This document shows, piece after piece, positions 36,371 through 45,926 of a DNA stretch of 64,000 bases; within the stretch, counting starts at the first letter, position 1; every line of letters begins with the position of its first letter. The stretch is from an uncultured Flavobacteriaceae bacterium (GTDB lineage Bacteria; Bacteroidota; Bacteroidia; Flavobacteriales; Flavobacteriaceae). The notes below the pieces were generated by a model. That model saw only the letters and a program-made list of their open reading frames with translations. It was not told the DNA's origin and made no database searches. Location: positions 1 through 64,000 of the forward strand of contig CAJPUR010000003.1 of the NCBI GenBank assembly GCA_905381055.1, in the 5' to 3' direction. Both the position numbers and the translations under genes were made by a program.

Positions 36371-39300
36371 ATGAAAAAGATTATAATTTTTGTTTCCTTT
36401 TTTTTAATTACTTTACCGTTGTGGTCTCAAACAACTGTTAGTGGCTTGATAACAGATGAAAATGGTGTGCCTCTGCCTGGGGCATCTGTGATAGAAGAAG
36501 GAACTCAAAATGGGGTTTCTGCGGATTTTGATGGTATATATTCTATTGAAATATCAGAGGGTTCATCTATTGAATTTAGCTTTATTGGTTATGGAACTAA
36601 ATCAGTTTTGGTTGGATCTCAAACAGAAATCAATGTCAGTCTTAATCCTGATAATTTGCTAGATGAAATTATAATGACTGGAGTTGCAATTGGCACACCA
36701 GCTAGAAAACTAGGTTTTTCTATTGGTAAAATTTCATCTAAATCTCTTCAAGAAGTCCCCGCTGGAGATCCTGCAAGTGCTTTAAGAGGTAAAGTATCAG
36801 GTGTAAGAATAGTTCAAGCTTCAGGTAATCCGTCAACTGCGCCCCAAATTAGACTAAGAGGATCAACATCTATTAATGGATCACAATCTCCATTAATAAT
36901 AATTGATGGAATTATAAGTGACGGAGGACTTCGTGATATTGCTGTTGAAGATATTCAAACAATTGAAGTTATTAAAGGTGCTGCTGGATCATCTCTTTAT
37001 GGCTCTTTAGCTGGGAATGGAGTCATTCAAATAATAACTAAAAAAGGAAATAAAAACCAAGAACCTGAGATTAGTTTAAAACATGAAGTAGGTTATTCCA
37101 GCATTGTTGGAAATTATCCTCTTACATTAAATCATCCATACAAAACTGCTGCTACTTCAACAGGAGATTGGGACAATGATCCATTTACTCCAAATACCTC
37201 AAATTTTGGTTTTGATCTCACTTCAGGGAGTAGGGTTTTAGATTCAGATTCTAATGGTAATACTTTCTTTGATAATATATATTCAACTACTACTTATGAC
37301 AACACAAAAAGTATTTTCACTCAACAACCATATCAAACTTTTACTGGATCAATATCTCAAGGTGGAGAAAATTATAATTTTTTCGCATCTTTCCAACAGC
37401 TAGAACAAGGGGGTATACTTGAACCTGTTGATCCTTTTAAAAGACAGAGTTCAAGAGTGAATTTCAGTTTGGACTTAAGTGAAAAATTCAAGATATCTTT
37501 TACTTCAAATTATGTTAAGTCTAGCGGATTCAATCTTGCTGAACAAGGACAAGGTGCGAACTTCTTTTATGGAGCATTAGTTGTTGAACCATTTATAAAC
37601 TTTAGGGAATTAGATCCGAAGGGTTATTTTTCCCCCGAACCTAAAGGTTATGACATTCAAGCTTCAAATTTCCAAAATCCACTTTATGTTGCTGATTACA
37701 GTGATTTTATTTTTGATAGAACTAGATTTTTATCAGGTATCAAAGGTAATTATGAATTTAATGATTTTTTAACCTTTAATGTCGAGCAAACACTTGACAA
37801 AACAAATATTATAACTCAACAATATTTCCCTAGTGGATATATAACCCCTCTACCTCAACCAACTCTAAATGACGGTTTTTTGTCTGAATCAAGAGTAGAA
37901 TCAGAAGCAGCAATTTCTTCTTTAGGCTTAACTTATAATAGAAAATTTGGCGACTTTAATTCAGCTGTAACTCTAAAATATCTATACGAGAAGAGAAAAT
38001 TAAGCACAGTTGGTGGAAGTGGTTATGATTTTACTGCCCAAGGAGTTATTACTTTAGGAAATACTTTAAAAGAAAATCAAGCAGTAAGTTCTTATTCACA
38101 AGAAGAAATTGGTAAAAATTATTTTCTAAATGTTGATGTTGACTATCTAGATAAAATTATAGCAAGTGGACTTGTTAGGTATGATCAATCCTCACTTTTC
38201 GGATCAGAAAACAGATCTAGAGTATACGGAAGAGGTACTCTTGCTTATATTATATCTGAAGATTACCAAATAAATGGAATTGATTTTTTTAAAATTAGAG
38301 CGTCTTACGGGACTTCAGGGAATAGACCTCAATGGAATGCTCAATATGAAACATTTACTGTAACTACATCTTCAATTGTTCCTGGTGTCCTAGGAAATAA
38401 AAAATTACTTCCATCAGTAACTGCTGAATTAGAGGGTGGAATTAACATTGGTTTTTTAAACAAATTTGATTTTGAATTCAATTATTCAAATAGTACTACT
38501 AAGGATGATTTTATATTAGTTCCACTTTCGGGTGTTGCTGGATTTAAAAGTCAATGGCAAAATGTTGGTGAAATTGAATCTGTATATTATGAAGCAAGTT
38601 TAAATGGAGAAATTATAAATTCAGATACTTTAAATTGGAATTTCGGTTTAGTTTTTGATTCAGGAACTCAAAAAATTACTGACCTTGGATCTGTACCAGC
38701 ATACACAAGAGATATTTCAGGTACTGCCATTAGTATTTTTAGGGTTGAAGAGGGTAAACCATATGGGACAATGTATGGATATAAATATGCTACATCAATT
38801 GATCAATTATCAGTGATTGATGGATCTGTAGCAAACATACCTGCTGGTGCAAGTACCTCTCCGGGAGGAGGATTATCTGATTATTCAATTAATGAATTTG
38901 GATATGTTGTTAATACTTCTTCAAAAGGATCACCAGATGAAGCTCCAATGATGATATATGATGATGAAAAAAAGGCAAGTGCAGTTACCGAAATAGGTAA
39001 TACAAACCCTGATTTTAATGTTGGATTCTCAACTGATCTTTCTTATAAAAACTTTTCTTTTTATGCTTTATTTGATTATCAAAATGGAGGAGACATATAT
39101 AATTACACAAAACAACTTTTATATTTTAATGAAAGACATTTTGACCTAGGTTTATTTGGTGCAAATGGAAAAGAACAAAACTATGCTCAAAACATCTACA
39201 ATAAGTCTGATCCAAATTCACATTTTGTTGAGGATGGCAGTTACTTAAAAGTTAGAGAAATATCTCTTGGATATGATTTAGATATTCAAAAAATAAGTTT

Positions 39301-39484
39301 TCTAAACAAATATGTTGATGAAATTAAATTCCAAATAACTGGAAGAAACTTATTTACTTTCTCTAATTATTCAGGTTGGGATCCAGAGGTGGCAATTGGA
39401 CAAAACCCTACGAATTTTAGATTAGATGAATATTCATATCCTAATTTTAGGAGTTTTAGTGCAGCAGTTACAGTAAAATTTTAA
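36371..39484 (+). CDS. SusC/RagA-family TonB-linked outer-membrane transporter
   Basis: The protein has 1037 residues from the ATG at 36371, which begins a clear signal peptide (MKKIIIFVSFFLITLPLWSQ). An N-terminal carboxypeptidase-like domain follows (TVSGLITDENGVPLPGASV, about 22-95), then a plug domain (about 105-215; LRGKVSGVRIVQASGNP and SLYGSLAGNGVIQIITKKG) and a C-terminal beta-barrel ending in FSAAVTVKF. SusC proteins import large nutrients, glycans or peptides, through the outer membrane using TonB energy. The SusD partner follows after four bases. No carbohydrate-active enzyme, peptidase or regulator is adjacent, so the substrate cannot be told. Confidence 0.95.
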   Translation: MKKIIIFVSFFLITLPLWSQTTVSGLITDENGVPLPGASVIEEGTQNGVSADFDGIYSIEISEGSSIEFSFIGYGTKSVLVGSQTEINVSLNPDNLLDEIIMTGVAIGTPARKLGFSIGKISSKSLQEVPAGDPASALRGKVSGVRIVQASGNPSTAPQIRLRGSTSINGSQSPLIIIDGIISDGGLRDIAVEDIQTIEVIKGAAGSSLYGSLAGNGVIQIITKKGNKNQEPEISLKHEVGYSSIVGNYPLTLNHPYKTAATSTGDWDNDPFTPNTSNFGFDLTSGSRVLDSDSNGNTFFDNIYSTTTYDNTKSIFTQQPYQTFTGSISQGGENYNFFASFQQLEQGGILEPVDPFKRQSSRVNFSLDLSEKFKISFTSNYVKSSGFNLAEQGQGANFFYGALVVEPFINFRELDPKGYFSPEPKGYDIQASNFQNPLYVADYSDFIFDRTRFLSGIKGNYEFNDFLTFNVEQTLDKTNIITQQYFPSGYITPLPQPTLNDGFLSESRVESEAAISSLGLTYNRKFGDFNSAVTLKYLYEKRKLSTVGGSGYDFTAQGVITLGNTLKENQAVSSYSQEEIGKNYFLNVDVDYLDKIIASGLVRYDQSSLFGSENRSRVYGRGTLAYIISEDYQINGIDFFKIRASYGTSGNRPQWNAQYETFTVTTSSIVPGVLGNKKLLPSVTAELEGGINIGFLNKFDFEFNYSNSTTKDDFILVPLSGVAGFKSQWQNVGEIESVYYEASLNGEIINSDTLNWNFGLVFDSGTQKITDLGSVPAYTRDISGTAISIFRVEEGKPYGTMYGYKYATSIDQLSVIDGSVANIPAGASTSPGGGLSDYSINEFGYVVNTSSKGSPDEAPMMIYDDEKKASAVTEIGNTNPDFNVGFSTDLSYKNFSFYALFDYQNGGDIYNYTKQLLYFNERHFDLGLFGANGKEQNYAQNIYNKSDPNSHFVEDGSYLKVREISLGYDLDIQKISFLNKYVDEIKFQITGRNLFTFSNYSGWDPEVAIGQNPTNFRLDEYSYPNFRSFSAAVTVKF

Positions 39485-39488
39485 ATAA

Positions 39489-40970
39489 ATGAAAATGAAG
39501 AAATTTAAAAATTTATACCTATTTTTTTTAATATTCATCACTATATTTTCTTGTGAGGATCTAGATGTTGAAAACTTAAATCAACCTGATGCTTCAAGAG
39601 CACTAGCTTCTGATTCTGATCTTGTTAGTCTAATTGATGGAACAGTAACTGACATGTTTTCTGATCTAATAGGCTTTTACGGAATATATCTTGATGGTCT
39701 TGCTGATCAAATTACTTCAACTAATGCATATGCAGATTTTTGGGGATTTACTGATCAACCGAGAAGAAATATAAATAATTCAACTACCAATTCAGATTTA
39801 GACGCAGTTGGTGGTCATTGGTCAAATTACAACTCCCATATTTATAATGCAAATGTTGTACTTAAAGTTGCAAGTGAAAGATCTATTCTCGATGGTAAAA
39901 CTGATATCACTAACTCTAAAAAAGCTCAAGCCTTGTTCGTTAGAGGGATAAGTCTTGGATATATAGGTATGATCTATGATAAAGCCTACAGATTAGATGA
40001 AAATACTGACGTCACTAAAATTGAATTTGAAGATTATTCTAAAATAATTGATTATGCATTAGCTGATATTGATGCTGCAATTAATTTAGCACCAAGTTCA
40101 ATTGATGTTCCTGTTCACTCTGGTTATTCAATGGACAAAACTGAATTTATAAGATTAGCTAACAGCTTTAGAGCAAAAATAGCAATGGGTAAGATAAGGG
40201 GTGGAAAAAGTGATGAAACAGTGAATTTTTCTGAAGTAATATCTTGGTTAAATAATGGAATTAACTCTGATTTTAATCCTCCTGCTAAGCAATCAGTTTT
40301 ATATAATAATGGACAAGATTGGATGACATACACTTTATCTGATGGTTCAGGCTATCTTCCGGTTGACCAAAAAATCCCATATCTTTCAGAGGGAAACCCA
40401 TTAAAACAACCCGCTGATTATCCTACGGATTCATCTATAATTTTAGACCCTATCTCTAATACTAAAGACTCGAGAATTAAAGAATATTTTGAGTACACAA
40501 CCAATTTTGGTTTTTTAAGAGAATCCAGGGGAAGACAGTTATTTACCAATTACAGACATATAAGATTTTATACAGGTAATAATAGAAATGAAGATGGTTT
40601 AAGTACTAACATATTTAGTGAGGCAGAGAATGATTATTTAAAAGCTGAAGCTTATCTTCTTAGTGGTGACTCTGGAACTGCTGCAGTTACTATTAACAAT
40701 TCCAAAAAAAGATCAAGTAGTGGACTCGACGCGGTAACTTCAAGCAATGCAAAAAATCAAATTCTGTATGAATATGCCGTTGAACTTCATCTTAATGGTA
40801 CATTGGGTACAAACTTTTTCTTTATGAGAAGACATAATCTACTTCAAAAAGGTTCACCAATCCATTTCCCTGTTCCTGCAGACGAACTTGAGATTTCTGG
40901 ATTAGATCCTTATACATTTGGCGCAATTGGTGGAGAAGCAGCTGCCACTGGCCCAGGATGGAAACCATAA
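39489..40970 (+). CDS. SusD/RagB-family surface lipoprotein
   Basis: The protein has 493 residues. A lipoprotein signal peptide ends at C22 (FITIFSCEDLD). SusD folds as TPR-like helices and caps the SusC barrel as a lid that delivers substrate. The N-terminal LNQPDASRALASDSDL text and the C-terminal part (YEYAVELHLNGTLGTNFFFMRRHN, by blocks) fit the family. A second ATG two codons downstream is an equally possible start. It is cotranscribed with the SusC-like gene and overlaps or nearly touches the next small gene. Confidence 0.92.
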   Translation: MKMKKFKNLYLFFLIFITIFSCEDLDVENLNQPDASRALASDSDLVSLIDGTVTDMFSDLIGFYGIYLDGLADQITSTNAYADFWGFTDQPRRNINNSTTNSDLDAVGGHWSNYNSHIYNANVVLKVASERSILDGKTDITNSKKAQALFVRGISLGYIGMIYDKAYRLDENTDVTKIEFEDYSKIIDYALADIDAAINLAPSSIDVPVHSGYSMDKTEFIRLANSFRAKIAMGKIRGGKSDETVNFSEVISWLNNGINSDFNPPAKQSVLYNNGQDWMTYTLSDGSGYLPVDQKIPYLSEGNPLKQPADYPTDSSIILDPISNTKDSRIKEYFEYTTNFGFLRESRGRQLFTNYRHIRFYTGNNRNEDGLSTNIFSEAENDYLKAEAYLLSGDSGTAAVTINNSKKRSSSGLDAVTSSNAKNQILYEYAVELHLNGTLGTNFFFMRRHNLLQKGSPIHFPVPADELEISGLDPYTFGAIGGEAAATGPGWKP

Positions 40971-40993
40971 ATAGATTTTCATTTAAGCAAAAA

Positions 40994-41461
40994 ATGTGTT
41001 TTAAAACTTTGTCTAAAAATTTTATAATAATTTTTATTATTATTCTTTTAAACAAATGTGATGACTACAATAAATTTGAAACAATTCAAGAAAAAAATAT
41101 ATCTATTCAGTTTGATCCAATAAAAATTGATATTATTAATGAAAATGATTTTTTTATAATTGACAGTATTAAAATAATTCACTCTAAAAAAAAACCTAAA
41201 GAGTTTAACAAAAATAAATTATTTATACCTACACCAAGGTATTCTTTGGGAAAAATTGAAAAAAAAGAATTTTTAAACAAAACCAATAACATAGATTTAG
41301 CGATCAGAATATATGAACACCTTAAACTTCATAAAAAAAAATATCAAGTAACCAATGTATCGTCAATTTTCTCAATTGGTCTTATAAATATCAGAAGAAA
41401 TGATGGGGAAAAAATAATAATCAAAAAAAAAATAGAATATCCTTTATTAATTAATAATTAA
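40994..41461 (+). CDS. unknown small envelope protein, third gene of the SusCD unit
   Basis: I do not recognise this protein. From the ATG at 40994 it has 155 residues; a further in-frame ATG at 40958 would overlap the SusD-like gene by 13 bases. A single hydrophobic segment (FIIIFIIILLN) is followed by KCDDYN, so it may be a lipoprotein, although the lipobox is imperfect. The rest is Lys/Ile/Asn-rich and mainly beta-like. It follows the SusD-like gene by 23 bases and precedes rlmB by four, so it is likely in the same transcript. A role beside SusCD in the outer membrane is inferred only from position. Confidence 0.65.
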   Translation: MCFKTLSKNFIIIFIIILLNKCDDYNKFETIQEKNISIQFDPIKIDIINENDFFIIDSIKIIHSKKKPKEFNKNKLFIPTPRYSLGKIEKKEFLNKTNNIDLAIRIYEHLKLHKKKYQVTNVSSIFSIGLINIRRNDGEKIIIKKKIEYPLLINN

Positions 41462-41465
41462 TCTA

Positions 41466-42197
41466 ATGAACACAATTTACGGAATTCGCTCTATACTTGA
41501 AGCAATTAAATCAAAAATAAATATTGATAAAGTTTGGCTTCTGAAAGGGCAAAAAAATGGATTGTCACTGAATCTTGAAAATGAACTTAAAAAAAACAAC
41601 ATTTCTTACAGCTTTGTCCCTATTGAAAGACTAGAAAGATTTAAATTCAAAAATCATCAGGGGGCAGTAGCTTCAATCTCTCCAATAATTTTTGACAATT
41701 TAGAAGATGTTATATTAAAAAATATTTCCAAAAAAATAAATCCAATTTATTTAGTTCTTGAAAACATAACGGATATGAGGAATATTGGGGCAATAATCAG
41801 ATCGGCGTCAGCAACGGGTGTTACTAACATTATTTTACCTAAAACTGAAAGCGGAAGAATTAATGATGATACAGTTAAAACATCTTCTGGGGCAATATTT
41901 TCAGTTTCAATAAGTAAAGTTGACCATATCAAAGATGCTATTTTTTTATTAAAATCAAAAAATATTGAAATAATTAGCATTACAGAAAAAGCAAATAATA
42001 CTATTTATGAAACTGAATTAAAAAAACCTTTAGCAATTGTAATGGGTTCTGAAAAAAAAGGAATTTCTAAAAGTGTCATTAAAATGAGCGATAAATCTGC
42101 AAAACTTCCAATGAAAGGTAAAATTTCATCCTTAAATGTTTCTGTCGCTTGTGCAACTGTTTTATATGAAATAATTAGACAAAGAGAGTTTTCTTAA
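41466..42197 (+). CDS. rlmB: 23S rRNA (guanosine-2'-O-)-methyltransferase RlmB
   Basis: This SPOUT (SpoU-type) methyltransferase probably modifies G2251 of 23S rRNA. It has 243 residues: an N-terminal substrate-binding domain starting YGIRSILEAI, motif 1 NIGAIIRSASATGV, motif 2 IVMGSEKKGISKSV and motif 3 MKGKISSLNVSVACATVLYE (knotted SAM site). It lies four bases after the unknown envelope protein and is convergent with trkH. The RlmB call rests on the domain layout; the specific nucleotide is inferred. Confidence 0.9.
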   Translation: MNTIYGIRSILEAIKSKINIDKVWLLKGQKNGLSLNLENELKKNNISYSFVPIERLERFKFKNHQGAVASISPIIFDNLEDVILKNISKKINPIYLVLENITDMRNIGAIIRSASATGVTNIILPKTESGRINDDTVKTSSGAIFSVSISKVDHIKDAIFLLKSKNIEIISITEKANNTIYETELKKPLAIVMGSEKKGISKSVIKMSDKSAKLPMKGKISSLNVSVACATVLYEIIRQREFS

Positions 42198-42252
42198 TAT
42201 TAAAATTTTGCTAATTAAAAAACAAAGTATTTTCAAATTCCAATTATGACTT

Positions 42253-43749
42253 TTAATGTTTTTTCCAAAAAAAAGGAGATAATATTATCAAAACAGTAAA
42301 TAATTCCAATCTTCCAAGTAACATAAGAAAAGAAGCCCACCATTTACCAAGATTTGGTAATTCATTATATGTAAAAGATGGTCCAAAATTACCAATTGCA
42401 GGACCGACATTTCCTAAACTTGCGGCTGATACCCCCAAAGAAGACTCAATATCTAATCCTAATAAACCGAAAATTAATGCACCAACTGCAAATGATAACA
42501 TATACAAGATAAAAAACCCTGATATATTATAAGTTATACTTTGGTCTAAAATTGAACCATTATATCTGGTTCTTATAATTGCACTTGGATGCAAAGACCT
42601 TTTAAATTCTAATATCCCACTTTTAATCATGAGTAAATGCCTAACAATTTTTATTCCGCCTGAGGTTGACCCAGCAGATCCTCCAACAAACATTAACCCA
42701 AAGAAAAATATTGTTAAAAATGGAGTCCACTGAGAAAAATCACCAGTAACAAATCCTGTAGTTGTAATAACAGCAATTACTTGAAAAATTGCGTGACGAA
42801 ATGAACTTTCAATCTTTCCATTAATCTGAGGATGATTAAAAGAAGTGTTTTCCAAATCAACTTGAAAAAACAAAACTGCTGAAACTAATATTACAGATAA
42901 AAAAATAAAAATAAAATATGTCTTAAACTCCTCGTCATTAAAAATTTTTTGAACTTTACCAGTAAAGACAAAATAGCTAAGCACAAAATTTGCACCAGAT
43001 ATAAACATAAATAAAATTATAATGTACTGGATTAAAGGATTATAATTCCAATATGATAAACTTAAATTTTTCGTAGAAAATCCACCTGTCGCAATAGTAC
43101 TCATAGAATGATTAATTGCATCAAAAAATGTCATGCCTGCAAATTTTAATAAAATTGTTTCAGTTAATGTGAAACCAACATAAATATACCAAAGTCTCTT
43201 TGCAGTATCCGTTATTCTTGGATGTAATTTATCACTATTTGGCCCTGGAGCTTCTGCTGAAAAAAGTTGCATGCCACCAACTCCCAATAAAGGTAAAATT
43301 GCTATTGTTAATACAATAATACCCATTCCGCCTATCCAATGAGTTGTACTTCTCCAAAAAATTATACTTTTAGGTAAAATTTCAATATCAGTAAGAATTG
43401 AAGATCCAGTAGTTGTATATCCTGAGGTGGTTTCAAATATAGCATTAGTAAAATTAGGTATTGAATTTGTAAAAAGATATGGAAGAGTTCCAGAAAATGA
43501 CATAAGTATCCAACCTAGAGCTACTATGATATATCCATCTTTCTTTTGAATTTTTTTAGAATGATTTTTTGTCAAAAACATCAAAATAGATCCGAAAATA
43601 ACAACAGTTGTTGCCGCCAACGAAATTTCTAAAATAACACCGTCATTACTAATTATACTTACAAATGCAGATAAAAACATAAAAATTCCATTAAACAGAA
43701 GTAAAACTCCCATTAGATATATAATTATTTGTGAATTTATCTTATTCAT
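42253..43749 (-). CDS. trkH: Trk-type potassium uptake membrane subunit
   Basis: The protein has 498 residues from the ATG at 43749; an upstream in-frame codon would overlap trkA. Four pore loops can be seen, as in TrkH/KtrB channels: TSGYTTTGSSIL, STIATGGFSTKN, VITTTGFVTGD and LGNVGPAIGNFGPS. About ten membrane helices surround them. With TrkA it takes up potassium at the inner membrane. Four bases separate it from trkA, so the two are cotranscribed. Confidence 0.96.
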   Translation of the reverse strand: MNKINSQIIIYLMGVLLLFNGIFMFLSAFVSIISNDGVILEISLAATTVVIFGSILMFLTKNHSKKIQKKDGYIIVALGWILMSFSGTLPYLFTNSIPNFTNAIFETTSGYTTTGSSILTDIEILPKSIIFWRSTTHWIGGMGIIVLTIAILPLLGVGGMQLFSAEAPGPNSDKLHPRITDTAKRLWYIYVGFTLTETILLKFAGMTFFDAINHSMSTIATGGFSTKNLSLSYWNYNPLIQYIIILFMFISGANFVLSYFVFTGKVQKIFNDEEFKTYFIFIFLSVILVSAVLFFQVDLENTSFNHPQINGKIESSFRHAIFQVIAVITTTGFVTGDFSQWTPFLTIFFFGLMFVGGSAGSTSGGIKIVRHLLMIKSGILEFKRSLHPSAIIRTRYNGSILDQSITYNISGFFILYMLSFAVGALIFGLLGLDIESSLGVSAASLGNVGPAIGNFGPSFTYNELPNLGKWWASFLMLLGRLELFTVLIILSPFFWKKH

Positions 43750-43753
43750 TTTT

Positions 43754-45103
43754 TCAAGAAAACAAACTTTCAACCTTTTGAATAGCTCTAGGAAGACAAC
43801 AAACTACTACTCTATCGTTTTTTACAATTTTATAATCTCCAAGTGAAATAATACCTTTTCCATTTTTTATTACTCCCCCTATTATTGATGATCTTGGAAA
43901 ATCAATATCTTTTATTTTCATACCATTTATCTTCGAGTCACTTTTTACTTTGAATTCTAAAATTTCTGCATTGAAGTTATTTAACGTTGTCATAGCTAAT
44001 ACGTCTCCCCTTCTAATGTATCTGAAAATAGTATTGGCTGTTAATAATTTTTTATTTATCAAGGTATCTATTCCAATTGAATTAGATAATTGGAAATAAT
44101 CCATATTTTCAACTAAAGCAATAGTTTTTTTAACTTTTTTTGATTTTGCCATCAAACAAGTCATAATATTTGTTTCAGAATCTTCAGTTACAGCAATAAA
44201 CGCATCAATAGAATCAATATTTTCTTCTTCCAGAAGTTCAATACTTCTTCCATCACCGTGAATTACCATAGCATCTGGAATTTTATCAGCTATTTCTAAT
44301 GCTTTCAATTTATCTTGTTCAATAATTGTAACATTAAATTTTTTTTCACATAAATCTTTAGCTACATTATACCCTAATCTTCCTCCACCAAGTATCATTA
44401 CATTTGATATTGATTCCTTAATTTTACCTGTTAGCTTATATATTTCTGAAACTCCTTCTTTTAAAGTTATAAAATAAACTTGATCCCCTTCGTGAAACTC
44501 AGTATCTCCTCGTGGAATTATTGTTAGCTGAGTGCCTTTTCTTTGAATTGCAATTGGCATAAAATGTACATCAGGGAATATAGATGCTGCTTCCTTAACA
44601 GATTTCCCAACAAAAGGAACTGACCCATCCAAAATTGCACCAATTAAGGTTAACTCTCCTTCCTCAAACTCATAACTATTGGTAAATGCAGATTGATCTA
44701 ATAATTGTTGAATTTCGACAGCAGCAAGTGACTGGGGAGAAATTAGCTCGTCAACACCAAGCTTTCTGAAGCTAACATCGGCATTTACATTTATATATTC
44801 TTCTGAAGATATTCGTGCAATTGTCCTTTTACAACCAAGTTGTTTTGAAAGTGCACAAACTGTTATATTTGTAGTTTCATAAGCAGTAACTGCAATAAGA
44901 AGGTCTGAATCAGATATATTAGCCTCTTTGAGTACTGATAAGGAACAACTGTTACCCCTAATTACTCTTATATCCAACTGATTTTCTGCGTTATTAAGTC
45001 TTTCTTTGTCTATATCAATTAAAGTTATGTCTTGAGATTCAAAAGATAAGAGTTTAGCAAGGTGAAAGCCAACCTCTCCAGCCCCTGCAATAATAATTCT
45101 CAT
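43754..45103 (-). CDS. trkA: Trk potassium uptake regulatory NAD-binding subunit
   Basis: The protein has 449 residues from the ATG at 45103. It has two RCK_N Rossmann domains, GAGEVGFHLAKLLS at the start and GGGRLGYNVAKDL at about 230-242, each followed by a TrkA-C domain (about 140-220 and 365-449). It gates TrkH in response to nucleotides. A -7 box TATATTTG (45134-45127) lies 24 bases before the start. It is divergent from ubiE across about 97 bases. Confidence 0.96.
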   Translation of the reverse strand: MRIIIAGAGEVGFHLAKLLSFESQDITLIDIDKERLNNAENQLDIRVIRGNSCSLSVLKEANISDSDLLIAVTAYETTNITVCALSKQLGCKRTIARISSEEYINVNADVSFRKLGVDELISPQSLAAVEIQQLLDQSAFTNSYEFEEGELTLIGAILDGSVPFVGKSVKEAASIFPDVHFMPIAIQRKGTQLTIIPRGDTEFHEGDQVYFITLKEGVSEIYKLTGKIKESISNVMILGGGRLGYNVAKDLCEKKFNVTIIEQDKLKALEIADKIPDAMVIHGDGRSIELLEEENIDSIDAFIAVTEDSETNIMTCLMAKSKKVKKTIALVENMDYFQLSNSIGIDTLINKKLLTANTIFRYIRRGDVLAMTTLNNFNAEILEFKVKSDSKINGMKIKDIDFPRSSIIGGVIKNGKGIISLGDYKIVKNDRVVVCCLPRAIQKVESLFS

Positions 45104-45126
45104 AATCAAACATTAGAAAAGTAATA

Positions 45127-45134
45127 CAAATATA
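45127..45134 (-). promoter_or_regulatory. candidate -7 element of the trkA-trkH promoter
   Basis: TATATTTG on the minus strand fits TAnnTTTG. No TTG stands at the right spacing upstream (CTGG is nearest), so this is a partial promoter match. Confidence 0.35.
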
Positions 45135-45200
45135 TAAATAAGTTAGTTTATCCAGTTTTTTTTAATAGAAGAGGTTTAATTTTAAGGAAAATTTTGTTGA

Positions 45201-45926
45201 ATGAATCAAAAAAAAGTATCTAAAAAAATTTACACCAAAAAAAATCAAATAAAAAAAATGTTTGATGGAATTTCTGGTAATTACGACATGATGAATACAC
45301 TATTTACTTTTGGCATAGACAAAATTTGGAGAAAGAAATTAGTGAAGAAATTATCAACCTTTAAGCCTAAAAAAATTCTTGATATTGCTACAGGAACAGG
45401 AGATTTAGCAATAGAGATTGCAAAAATCAAACCTGAAAGAATTATAGGAATTGATATCTCAAAAAAAATGATTTCAATTGGTAATATGAAGATTAAAAAA
45501 CTTAAATATGAAAAAATAATCAAATTAAGTGAAGGAGATTGTGAAAAAATACCTTTTCCTACTAATTATTTTGATGCCGTAACAATAAGTTTTGGTGTGA
45601 GGAATTTTGAGAATATAGATAAATGCCTAATAGAAATTTTTAGAGTTTTAAAAAAAGGTGGTAATCTTCTTATTTTAGAAACTTCAATACCAAAATCGAA
45701 ATTTTTATTTTTTTGCTATATTTTTTATTTGAAAACTATTTACGCATTAATCTATAATTTATTTTCTAGTGACCGAATTGCGTATAAATATTTAAAAGAT
45801 TCCTCTTTAGTTTTTCCCAATGGGAAAAAATTCAACAATATTTTAATAAAAAATGGGTTTATAAACGTAAAGAACAAACCTTTAACTTTTGGAGTTACAT
45901 CATTATATTTTGCAAAAAAACCTTAA
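45201..45926 (+). CDS. ubiE: demethylmenaquinone methyltransferase
   Basis: UbiE/MenG makes menaquinone by C-methylation, the last step of the respiratory quinone pathway in Bacteroidota. It has 241 residues: MFDGISGNYDMMN (family start), the SAM site ILDIATGTGDLAIEIA and GIDISKKMISIGN, and ISFGVRNFENIDKCL. It is cotranscribed with porT, whose start overlaps its end. Confidence 0.95.
   Translation: MNQKKVSKKIYTKKNQIKKMFDGISGNYDMMNTLFTFGIDKIWRKKLVKKLSTFKPKKILDIATGTGDLAIEIAKIKPERIIGIDISKKMISIGNMKIKKLKYEKIIKLSEGDCEKIPFPTNYFDAVTISFGVRNFENIDKCLIEIFRVLKKGGNLLILETSIPKSKFLFFCYIFYLKTIYALIYNLFSSDRIAYKYLKDSSLVFPNGKKFNNILIKNGFINVKNKPLTFGVTSLYFAKKP

Noticed and set aside
40822-41055. Minus-strand 77-residue frame across the SusD-small gene junction
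   Set aside because: It is antisense to the end of the SusD-like gene and overlaps the next gene; no homology-like features.
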